A stretch of 14,963 nucleotides of DNA from an uncultured Candidatus Altimarinota bacterium (GTDB taxonomy: Bacteria; Patescibacteriota; Gracilibacteria; BD1-5; UBA6164), in the NCBI GenBank assembly GCA_937944175.1, contig CALDZW010000072.1, positions 1-14,963 of the forward strand, read 5' to 3'. The translations under genes were made by a program, and so were the position numbers. Shown in pieces: positions 8,701 to 14,963 of this stretch. The notes under the pieces were generated by a model. It saw only the letters and a list, made by a program, of their open reading frames with translations, made no database searches and was not told where the DNA came from. Every line of letters begins with the position of its first letter. The first letter of the stretch is position 1.

Positions 8701-9822
8701 AAATCAGGTGCTATGGATTCTTTTTGAGATAGAGGACAGATGTGGGCATCAATTCAAACACTGATTCAGTTTGCAAAAAAGGATGAAAAAGAAAAACAAA
8801 CAAGTCAGATAGGTTTATTTGCTGCTATGGGAGAAGAATTTGAAGATAAACTTGAATTAGAAAAAAATTTTAAACAATTTAATTTTGAAGAGACACTAAA
8901 GTGAGAAAAAGAAATGATAGGTTTTTCTGTCTCTGGTCATGCTCTTGATGGTCTACAGTCTTATTGTCAAAGAAGAAGTAATAATATTAAAAAGCTAAGA
9001 ATGGACTTTGAGGAGCTTCTTGTGTTGGATAAAAAAGATAATCCAGAGAAGTATGAAATTCCACCCCTAACCCCTTCCTCTAAAGGAGGTGAAAAGAATG
9101 AAACTCTCCCCTTACAAGGGGGAGATGCCTGAAAGGCAGAGGAGGCTACAAAAAAAATTAAAAAGGAAAGGAAACAAGAAATTGTACAAGCTGTTTGAAT
9201 TGTTTCTGATCTAAGAAGTATCTTTACAAAGACTGGAAAGAAAATGATGTTTTTAAAGTGTGAATGATTTGATTATGATTTTGAAGTGGTTATTTTCCCT
9301 AAAGATGTGGAGAAATATGAAGATAAATTGGAGATTGATAATTTTGTCATTGTAAATGGAAATTTAGAAGTTAATTTTGAATACAAAAGAAAAAGTATAC
9401 AAGCTCGTGATATCAAGGTTGCCTCGATCACACAAGTACGAGATCAGGCTAAAGACCTCTGATTCACAAATGATGTGAAGAGAATTGCTTGACTCTATCA
9501 GGCACAAGCAAAAAAGTGAGAAGATGAGGCTAAGATTGAAAGTCAGAACATAGAAAAAAAAGATGTTACTGGTATTGTTTCTATTTGAGTCTGAAAAAAT
9601 GAATGAAATAAGATTGTGGAAAAACAAGAATATATAGTGATAATTCCTTCTCATGCAAAAAAAGAAGATTTATTAGAATTAAAAAGCTTCTTGTGAACAC
9701 AAGAATCATGACAAGTAGAGATTTTTATTGAATTACAGTGAAAAAAGATTCCTACAAAAATATCAATATGAGAACTAAACACACTTAAAAAATGGGAACA
9801 AGATATATGGAAGGGGAAATAA
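5731..9822 (+). CDS. dnaE: DNA polymerase III alpha subunit (DnaE type)
   Basis: The replicative DNA polymerase, 1363 residues with UGA as Gly (E. coli DnaE has 1160). The N-terminal PHP domain begins with HLHNHSHFSILEG, and its HxH motif (H7, H9) is intact, so metal binding is possible. The polymerase core has VGPGRGSAAGSL (449-460), the catalytic aspartates D494 and D496 in MPDIDTDF, and D647 in LLKMDFLGL. Further conserved blocks include ICTFGTFAARAAVKDVGRV, TTGVFQFES, SLYRPGPL, YQEQLM and FNKSHAACYA. A helix-hairpin-helix region (FGLKAIKGIGEG) follows, then a C-terminal OB fold (VGIVSDLRSIFTKTGKKMMFL). A palindromic repeat (9061-9145) is inserted in frame between these last two, adding a proline/glycine/lysine-rich linker. 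It contains an in-frame CGA at 9439-9441. The ATG follows a purine-rich GATAGAG, the nearest thing to a ribosome binding site. It belongs to the DnaE rather than the PolC architecture. Confidence 0.98.
9061..9145. repeat. Composite palindromic repeat, copy 2, in frame inside dnaE
   Basis: Bases 9061-9096 match the lysS copy (1047-1082) at 28 of 36 positions. The block continues with two more hairpins: CTCCCC/GGGGAG (within 9105-9124) and GCCT-gaa-AGGC (9128-9138). It begins at a first codon position, unlike copy 1, and encodes PPLTPSSKGGEKN and a Gly-rich continuation without any TAA or TAG in frame. It lies in the linker between the helix-hairpin-helix region and the OB fold, where an insertion should be tolerated. 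Confidence 0.8.
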
Positions 9823-9842
9823 AAATAAGTCAAAATATTTCT

Positions 9843-9870
9843 TTGACAATATTGCATTAATTCATATGAT
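9843..9870 (+). promoter_or_regulatory. Promoter of the rpmH-rnpA-yidC cluster
   Basis: TTGACA (9843-9848), a 16-bp spacer and TATGAT (9865-9870) make the best sigma-70-like promoter in the window, 38 bp before rpmH. Its -35 box begins 20 bp after the dnaE stop. No convincing terminator lies between dnaE and this promoter. Confidence 0.7.
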
Positions 9871-9891
9871 ACATTTGAAATTTTTATACAG

Positions 9892-9897
9892 TATAAT
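9892..9897 (+). promoter_or_regulatory. Second -10 box close to the rpmH start
   Basis: TATAAT ends 11 bp before the rpmH ATG. If used, transcription would begin within a few bases of the start codon and give a leaderless or nearly leaderless mRNA. TTGAAA (9875-9880) is only 11 bp upstream, too close for a normal -35 box. Confidence 0.35.
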
Positions 9898-9908
9898 TTA
9901 TAGATATA

Positions 9909-10151
9909 ATGTTAGGGAAACTAAAGAAAAGAAAAAGGTTAAGAGTACATGGTTTTTTGAAAAGAAGTTCAACTGCTTCAGGAAGAAATGTATTGAAAAA
10001 TAGAAGAAGAAAAGGGAGGCATCAATTGACAGTCTCATACCCAAAAAGATATCAAGAAATTAATGGGAAAGCAAAAATGCATATTATTGCATGAGGTACT
10101 GCTAAAAAATCACCTTTTGATGGGAAAGGTAATTATGTAAAAAGAAAGTAA
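9909..10151 (+). CDS. rpmH: Ribosomal protein bL34
   Basis: A structural protein of the large ribosomal subunit. The first 45 of 80 residues match the family: LKKRKRLRVHGFLKR, then SGRNVLKNRRRKGRHQLTV, parallel to the HGF-R-x-R-M-x-T-x-x-GR-x-VL-x-x-RR-x-KGR-x-x-L-TV pattern. Bacterial bL34 usually ends here at 44-50 residues. This one continues for about 35 residues (SYPKRYQEINGK... to KRK), including one UGA glycine at residue 62, so the standard code would truncate the protein at 61 but leave the core intact. The basic extension may be lineage specific. It is first in the rpmH-rnpA-yidC cluster, 31 bp before rnpA. In most bacteria dnaA lies on the other side of rpmH; here it is dnaE. Confidence 0.93.
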
Positions 10152-10182
10152 AAACCATCTATATAGATAATGCTAGATTCAG

Positions 10183-10533
10183 GTGATTGCTAAAAAATTC
10201 AGATTAACAGAAAGAGAAGTAAAAAAGGTTTTGCAAAAATGAAAGCCTTTTTTTTCATATGGTGTTGTTGTGAATTTTTCAAGAAATACATCGTGATATG
10301 ATAGGTTTTGAATTGTAATTGGTTGAAAGTCAGTGAATACAAATGTTACACGTGTTTTTTTTAGGAGAAGATTTTATGATGTGATAATGAAATTATTTAC
10401 ACTAAATCCAAAAAATATGTGAAAAGATTATGTTTTTGTAGTAAAAAAACAAACGAAACTTGATAGAAAAGATTGAGAGGCTATTAAACTCTTTGATAAA
10501 GACTTGAATTTCTTGATAAAGAAGCTAAAATAG
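10183..10533 (+). CDS. rnpA: Ribonuclease P protein component
   Basis: RnpA assists the RNase P RNA in trimming the 5' leader of precursor tRNAs. The 116-residue product has six UGA glycines and is invisible under the standard code. It follows the family plan: an N-terminal KKFRLTEREVKKVLQKGK, then a beta strand (YGVVVNFS), FGIVIGGKSVNTNVTRVFFRRRFYDVI in place of the usual GI-x-V-x-K-K-x-x-x-A-V-x-RNR-x-KR block, and a closing DYVFVVKK strand. The asparagine of the classic RNR motif appears to be missing (TRVFFRRR), leaving mainly the arginines. Identity rests on this pattern, on length and on position between rpmH and yidC. GTG at 10183 is the only plausible full-length start, since TAG lies in frame at 10174. 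Confidence 0.85.
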
Positions 10534-10568
10534 ATCCAAATTTCATATTTATTTATTTGATACAAAAA

Positions 10569-11810
10569 ATGAAAAAAATCCTAGATGTACTGATAATATT
10601 TTTGTTAGCTTTTTTGATAATAAATTTATTCCAGGATGATAAGAAAGAAGAAGTGCTTACATGATGAGTAGCTATTATTTCTCAAAAAAACGCGTATACA
10701 TTTCCACCAAGTGTTCAATTAACAGTAAAAAACCAAACAACAGAACCAATTACATTTAATACATGTAATGATATTAGTATCAAACATAGTTCTTGAAAGA
10801 TTGATATGGCATGATCAAAAGCATGTGCAGATGTAGAACTTGCTTCAGGTCAAAATCATCTCGTAGATTTTTCAAGTGAGTTTGCACGTTTTAAGCAGGC
10901 ATGAGATTATAATGTAGAAGGTTCAATTGCGTGAAAAGAACCATTTTCACGTTTTGAACTTGAGCATAGAGGGGCAATATCCAAGTTATTCATAGGGCTT
11001 GTATATCAACCAATATTAAATCTTATGGATTGGCTTATCTATGTAATGAACTACTCTCTTTGATGGGCAATTATTATCATTACGATTATTGTAAGGATAG
11101 TTTTACTCTGGCCACAACATAAGATGATGTTGAGTCAAAAAAAGCTTCAAGCTATTCAGCCAAAGATTAAAGAAATTCAAGATAAGTATAAATGACAACA
11201 GCAAAAGTTGTGAATGGAGTTGATGGCTTTATATAAAAAGGAAAAAGTCAATCCAATGGGATCATGTGGGTTTTTACTTATTCAAATGCCTATACTATTT
11301 GTTCTGTATAAAGTTATTATGGAAATTAGAGACCCTTCTAATGCATATTACTTATATAGTTTTATTCAAAATTTTGAGATAGATAAAATTATTAGTAATT
11401 TCTATTGACTACAATTGTTTGAATCATATTGAGTTCAATGAGTTCTCCTTGCATTGTTTGTGTGAATAATTCAATTTATTCAAATCAAACTCTCTCTTGG
11501 TGATAAGCTTAAAAAGACTGAAAAATGAGCAGTACTTGAAAAGAAAAAAGATGCAGATAGTTATGCAAGTATGATGCCTGATCAAGATGTTATGAATAAG
11601 TTTATGTTATATTGAATGCCAGTGATGGTAGCTGGGTTTACATTTACTTTTTTTGCTTGACTCGGACTCTATTGGTGAATGTCTACTCTATTTATGATTT
11701 TTCAGCAAATGTTTGTAAATAAAATTATTAATAAAAATCAGATAGAAAAACAGGAGAAAAAAGAAGCTAAAAAACAGGCAAAAAAAGAAAGTAAAAATGT
11801 AAGAGTGTAA
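10569..11810 (+). CDS. yidC: Membrane protein insertase YidC/Oxa1 family
   Basis: The insertase places proteins in the cytoplasmic membrane, alone or with SecYEG. The 413 residues comprise an N-terminal transmembrane helix (about 4-21), an extracytoplasmic beta-rich domain of about 110 residues (30-135), much smaller than the E. coli P1 domain, then the conserved YidC core. The core starts at YQPILNLMDWLIY. It continues with WAIIIITIIVRIVLLW, where R176 matches the conserved groove arginine, then the cytoplasmic coiled hairpin QKKLQAIQPKIKEIQDKYK and the NPMGSCGFLLIQMPILF segment. The last helices contain FFAGLGLYWGMSTLF, with the family's GL-x-LYW. The tail is lysine-rich (QEKKEAKKQAKKESK), common in YidC proteins that contact ribosomes. 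UGA glycines stand next to an intact UGG tryptophan in LYWG. Start: ATG 35 bp after rnpA. Confidence 0.95.
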
Positions 11811-11836
11811 ATACAAACATCTAATCAATATTAGCA

Positions 11837-11875
11837 AAAAATTGAATTAATACATTTTGATTCAGTTTTTATTTT
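11837..11875 (+). terminator. Probable terminator after yidC
   Basis: Bases 11837-11847 can pair with 11860-11870 (11 bp, one G-U pair), an A-rich arm against a T-rich arm, with a 12-base loop and further Ts behind. AT-rich but well placed, 26 bp after the yidC stop. Confidence 0.5.
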
Positions 11876-11916
11876 TGTTTATTTAGAGTGTATACTTTAG
11901 AGTTTTTCACATTTTA

Positions 11917-11948
11917 TTGACAAAAAAGTTAATTATAAAACGTATAAA
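11917..11948 (+). promoter_or_regulatory. Possible upstream promoter of the surface-protein gene
   Basis: TTGACA (11917-11922) is perfect, but the nearest good -10 box, TATAAA (11943-11948), lies 20 bp away, longer than usual. It may act weakly or with help from an activator. The leader would be about 105 bases. Confidence 0.35.
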
Positions 11949-11990
11949 TATTTATGTCTACTTAAAATACCTAGATTTAGTGTTTTTTCT

Positions 11991-12019
11991 TTGACTAAAG
12001 GTACTATTTCAAATAGTAT
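11991..12019 (+). promoter_or_regulatory. Promoter with embedded palindrome before the surface-protein gene
   Basis: TTGACT (11991-11996), a 17-bp spacer and TAGTAT (12014-12019) make a reasonable promoter 40 bp before the ATG. ACTATTT (12003-12009) and AAATAGT (12011-12017) form a perfect 7-bp inverted repeat around one base, covering the spacer and most of the -10 box. That is a classic repressor-operator position. The regulator is unknown. Confidence 0.55.
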
Positions 12020-12020
12020 G

Positions 12021-12047
12021 TATTTGTTAACATTTTTTTAACAAATA
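12021..12047 (+). other. Strong 5'-leader hairpin before the surface-protein gene
   Basis: TATTTGTTAA (12021-12030) and TTAACAAATA (12038-12047) form a perfect 10-bp stem with a 7-base loop, ending 11 bases before the ATG. It falls at the very 5' end of a transcript from the promoter at 11991, where hairpins often stabilise mRNA. It is followed by no T tract, so it is not a typical terminator. As DNA it could also be an operator. Confidence 0.6.
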
Positions 12048-12058
12048 ACATAACTCTT

Positions 12059-12859
12059 ATGAAAGTAATGAAATCATTATTTGCTGCAACTATTGTGGCA
12101 TTAAGTGTATGATCAGCAAGTGCTGCATACAAAGAAATACAATGTACAACTGATCCGGTTTTTTCTTCAAACTCTTGTAATCAATGTTTTGAGTGAGGAG
12201 CAAAATGAGAAGGTGCTAATCTGGGGTTTCTAAGTGATGAATGGGTGAATTCCTCTTCAACTGATAAAATCCTCTATAAAGAAGAACAAGATATGCCTAA
12301 AATGGTAAATCTTGATCCAGCTTCAGTTACTTGGAAATCAGTTCCAGGTGAAAAAGGTTTTTGGGAGTATACTAATGAATTTAATGCTTTATATAAAGCA
12401 GATGAAGAGGGATATGTTCTTGGTAAGTGAAAAAGAGTTAAGTGGTTAGCATCAAAAACAGCATATGCTTATAATTTAGAAAAAAATAAAGCGGCAACTG
12501 GAAAAAATATTGGTCTTCTAGTATATCCTATCTCAATACATAATATATCTGATACAGGAGATATTTCAGTTGATGCTACTGTTCATAGAGAATGTGTGCT
12601 ATTTACTTCAGGGACACCAAAAGTTAAAGAAGTACAAAATACTTGAACTCCTGCAAAAGCTCAACCAGGTCAGCCAGCAAAAGCAATTCCAAAAACTGGT
12701 CCATCATGAAAAATGCCTACAGCAACAACTCAACCTACTAAACAAGGTCAACCTGCAGCTCCACAACTTCCTAAAACATGACCAGAACACTATGTTCTTC
12801 TTCTAATTTTAGCTATGGTTCTTGGCTTTGGGATTATGAGACTCAGAAAAAATAGTTAA
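12059..12859 (+). CDS. Secreted surface protein with LPKTG sorting signal
   Basis: A 266-residue protein that I do not recognise as a known family. Residues 1-22 look like a signal peptide (KVMKSLFAATIVALSVGSASA), with probable cleavage before AYKE. The mature part has a Cys cluster (C29, C40, C43) and a further Cys near 178 in HREC, suggesting disulfides. A proline/glutamine/threonine-rich linker (about 192-236) includes an internal IPKTGP. The C-terminus is a complete Gram-positive-type sorting signal: LPKTG (237-241), a hydrophobic stretch YVLLLILAMVLGFGIM, then RLRKNS. The glycine of LPKTG is itself a UGA codon (12779-12781), so under the standard code the signal would be lost. By family knowledge a sortase would cleave between T and G; no sortase gene is in this window. 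It has its own promoter region and a strong terminator. Confidence 0.85.
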
Positions 12860-12880
12860 AAAAATAAATCTACATTTAAA

Positions 12881-12909
12881 AAGAAGCAAATATTTGCTTC
12901 TTTTTTTTT
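12881..12909 (+). terminator. Strong palindromic terminator after the surface-protein gene
   Basis: Bases 12881-12891 and 12892-12902 form a perfect 22-bp palindrome (AAGAAGCAAAT and its complement) followed by a nine-T run (12901-12909). It shares the core AGCAAATATTTGCT with the terminator at 14901. Confidence 0.9.
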
Positions 12910-13018
12910 ATTATGATAGAATTTGATGGATGTGAGAAGTGTTTACTCCAAAAAATTAACACTAAAAACAAAAATAAAATATTTTTTAAGTTAACAAGCT
13001 ATGTTACATATAGTGAGA

Positions 13019-14842
13019 ATGTATAAAACTCTATTTTTTTCTTTGATAGAGAGTAAAGCTTTATGAACACCAGATAATCATATTAATGATTTGAAAGAAA
13101 TGGATACAAGTGTTACAGGAACACTTGGAGAAGGAAACTTAAGTGAAAATGAAGTAATTAATGCTATTAAACTCTGAAATGAGAATGAAGCTATGGCAAG
13201 AGATTTACTAAAAAAAGTTAGTCAATCATGAGATAAGGTATTGTTACAAAAGTTTAGATCTGATCAATTACCAATCATGGAAGCTCATATGGTTTTACAT
13301 AATCAAGTTGTAGCTCAATCTGCAGCTGATAGAATTGATTTATGAAAAAGTATTAATCAGATTCAATGAAGGAACTGAACAATGTACACAAGGGAGATGC
13401 TGATTAAAGCATGAAATGTTCCATGGGCTAAAGATTTGCTTGGACAACTGAATAAACCTCGCAGTCAACAGCAAGTTAACCAATCTATACCAGCAAGTAA
13501 TGGTGATTCAATAAGATGAAGAAATTGAACAATATACACAAGGGAGATGCTGATTAAAGCATGAAATGCTCCATGGGCCAAAGATTTACTTGGACAACTG
13601 AATTCACCACAAGGAAATCAAAGTCAATCACCTTCATTTGGTAAGTCAGTTGCTGGAAAGCCTTCAGGCAGCTTTAGTTTTGCTGATGGTTCTAAGATGG
13701 ATGGAGCATTAGTTGCTAAAATTAAAAAAGCTAATCTGCAATCTGGGTCAATGGTGATGCATAATTGAGATAGATATACAGTCACTATTAGAAATGAAAG
13801 AGTACTATTGATCTGAAAATGACAAAATGAACGTTATACTAATGCATCAAAGGAAATGACTTCATGAAATATAGATAAAACAGAAGGTAATAAGAGAAAG
13901 TATAGGAGCAGAGTTGAAAGTCATTTCAGAAGTAAAGGTATGAGGATGAAGGTTTCAGAATTAAGGAACTTGGTTCCAGGCCTTAAAACAGGTTTTACAG
14001 CTGCTGGGAAGACTACAAACTATTTAATTTATCAATTAGATTGATATGTTGAGAGAGGATCATGAAAAAAGGTGGAATGAAGAATACCTAAACTTAACAG
14101 ATTGCTAAACGATTGAAAGGATGGGCAAGATAAACAAATAATAGATTTAGCCACAGATATTCATCAGATGGTTGAGAAATACATTGTTATGCAACATATC
14201 AAAAGGCTGCCAGGGGTAAATATTGACCAGTATTTTGAAAAGAGTTTTAAAGTAGAAAGTTTAGCTTGAAAACCAGGGTATTCTAAAGGAATTAATATAA
14301 TAAGAAATTCAAATAGTATTGCTCATTGTTTGAACTATGAAATAATGGAAAGTCAGAAATATTTGAATCATGTAGACAGTGTGTTCTCATGAAACATAAA
14401 TTATCCTAAACCTGATGCTAAAATGGTTCAACATGTGAATTATATAAAAAGCTTATGATGAGGTGATTATAAAAAAGGGATTCATCAGTATTTTATAAAT
14501 ACATGTGGAAAAATAGCAGGAGATAAAGCATTTACTAAGTGGGACGGAATACATAAAAACCCTAGAAATAAAAAAGCCGAATATCAGAGCTTCTGAGAAT
14601 GTACTGTTGGAGAGACAATTAACCCAAGATGTGTTTTGACAAAAATAAGAGAAGAATCTGATAATGACAATGGTACACCTGTTAAGCAAAACCCAGGTAA
14701 GCATTGAAACAATGAATCAACAAGTACGACATGATCTAAAGGGAAAGAATGAGAGAAATCTAATCAAAAAAGTGCTCCTTCAGATCAAAGAACAACAGAA
14801 ACAAAATCATCATCAAAGAGTGATGGAGGCAAGAGAAAGTAA
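13019..14842 (+). CDS. Uncharacterised 607-residue protein with a duplicated 29-residue module
   Basis: I do not recognise this protein. With UGA as Gly it is an open frame of 607 residues. The N-terminus MYKTLFFSLIESKALG resembles a weak or decayed signal peptide. The most distinctive feature is a module GRNGT-x-YTREMLIKAGN-x-PWAKDLLGQLN, at residues 117-145 and again at 167-195 (27 of 29 identical), separated by a Gln/Asn/Ser-rich spacer. A degenerate third copy may lie near 43-67 (NEVINAIKLGNENEAMARDLL). The middle is basic (KRKYRSRVESHFRSKG). A region of about 430-555 has four spaced cysteines (in AHC, NTC, GEC and PRC). The last 60 residues are a low-complexity Ser/Thr/Lys tail. Start: ATG at 13019, although an in-frame ATG at 13001 would add six residues (MLHIVR). 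The 159-bp gap upstream holds a terminator but no convincing promoter. It is followed by a strong terminator. Confidence 0.75.
13367..13453 (+). repeat. Internal coding repeat, copy 1
   Basis: An 87-bp unit encoding residues 117-145, matching the second copy 150 bp downstream at 81 of 87 bases. Four of the six differences are synonymous, suggesting either a fairly recent duplication with purifying selection or repeated gene conversion. Confidence 0.9.
13517..13603 (+). repeat. Internal coding repeat, copy 2
   Basis: The second 87-bp unit, encoding residues 167-195. Protein changes relative to copy 1 are only Met to Ile and Val to Ala. The spacer between the two units (about 21 codons) is not conserved with the stretch following copy 2. 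Confidence 0.9.
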
Positions 14843-14900
14843 AAGTTATAAAAACAATTACAGTATTTTGTATGATTGTCAACTATTCTTCACGCTAAAT

Positions 14901-14929
14901 AAGCAGCAAATATTTGCTGCTTATTTTTT
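14901..14929 (+). terminator. Strong palindromic terminator after the 607-residue protein gene
   Basis: Bases 14901-14911 and 14912-14922 form a perfect 22-bp palindrome (AAGCAGCAAAT and its complement), followed by a T-rich run. With its downstream flank it matches 12881-12924 at 36 of 44 positions without gaps. The last 30 bases of the window hold nothing further that I can identify. Confidence 0.9.
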
Positions 14930-14963
14930 TATGTAGTAGAATTTCTGTGATATTTTATAATTT

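Noticed and set aside
9083..9214. A perfect SD-like AAAGGAGGTG (9083-9092) followed by ATG at 9098 and a 38-codon frame inside dnaE.
   Set aside because: The motif belongs to the palindromic repeat, the frame has no recognisable product and lies within a conserved gene, so it is most likely chance.
9364..9857. Minus-strand open frames opposite the dnaE 3' end, hydrophobic in appearance.
   Set aside because: The hydrophobic look is the complement of Lys/Glu-rich coding sequence; no start signals and no family pattern.
5654..11978. The 13-mer AATACCTAGATTT occurs at 5654-5666 and 11966-11978, both in intergenic DNA.
   Set aside because: In a 15-kb AT-rich window several shared 13-mers are expected by chance and the flanks do not align.
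11811..12058. Checked the longest intergenic region for a tRNA, riboswitch or small gene.
   Set aside because: No cloverleaf, no known riboswitch pattern and no credible reading frame; only the terminator, promoter elements and inverted repeats listed.
12570..12806. A + strand Gln/Leu-rich open frame overlapping the surface-protein gene in another frame.
   Set aside because: It is a frame shadow of the Pro/Gln/Thr-rich linker, with no start signal or independent evidence.

Overview
This AT-rich window comes from a bacterium that reads UGA as glycine (genetic code 25). That points to the Patescibacteria/CPR lineages Absconditabacteria (SR1) or Gracilibacteria (BD1-5/GN02). With the standard code almost every gene falls into short fragments. 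With UGA=Gly, eleven complete genes and one long uncharacterised reading frame appear, all on the + strand and all ending in TAA or TAG. UGA sits where glycine is invariant, for example three times in the DNA polymerase III VGPGRGSAAGS loop, in FRNEG of lysyl-tRNA synthetase and in the THGNE zinc motif of an M14 peptidase. Tryptophan positions keep UGG, so UGA is not read as Trp.

Layout. (1) 1-120: an intrinsic terminator from an upstream gene, then a promoter and a palindromic operator. (2) 128-699: a ribbon-helix-helix antitoxin and RelE/ParE toxin pair. (3) 733-5625: a co-directional block with gaps of only 21-23 bp: lysS (with a C-terminal DUF2000-like extension and an in-frame palindromic repeat), an MpaA-like M14 peptidase, a Gfo/Idh/MocA-type oxidoreductase and a small C39-like papain-fold protein, closed by a weak terminator. 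(4) 5731-9822: dnaE, the replicative DNA polymerase alpha subunit, carrying a second copy of the in-frame repeat. (5) 9909-11810: rpmH, rnpA and yidC, the classic ribosomal protein L34 / RNase P protein / membrane insertase cluster, behind tandem promoters. (6) 11811-12058: a 248-bp intergenic region with a terminator, promoter elements, a palindrome inside the promoter and a strong 5'-leader hairpin. (7) 12059-12859: a secreted surface protein ending in an LPKTG sorting signal. (8) 13019-14842: a 607-residue protein of unknown function with an internal duplicated module. The last two genes end in near-identical palindromic terminators.

How it works together: most of the window is core information processing (translation, replication, tRNA processing, membrane insertion). 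Around it lie accessory pieces: a toxin-antitoxin pair, a peptidase/oxidoreductase block and two cell-surface or unknown proteins. The least ordinary items are the LysRS-DUF2000 fusion, the palindromic element tolerated in two essential genes in two different reading frames, the Gfo/Idh plus C39-like pair, and the duplicated-module protein. No start codon in the window has a good Shine-Dalgarno sequence. No tRNA, rRNA, CRISPR array or transposase was seen. The final 30 bases after the last terminator hold nothing recognisable.
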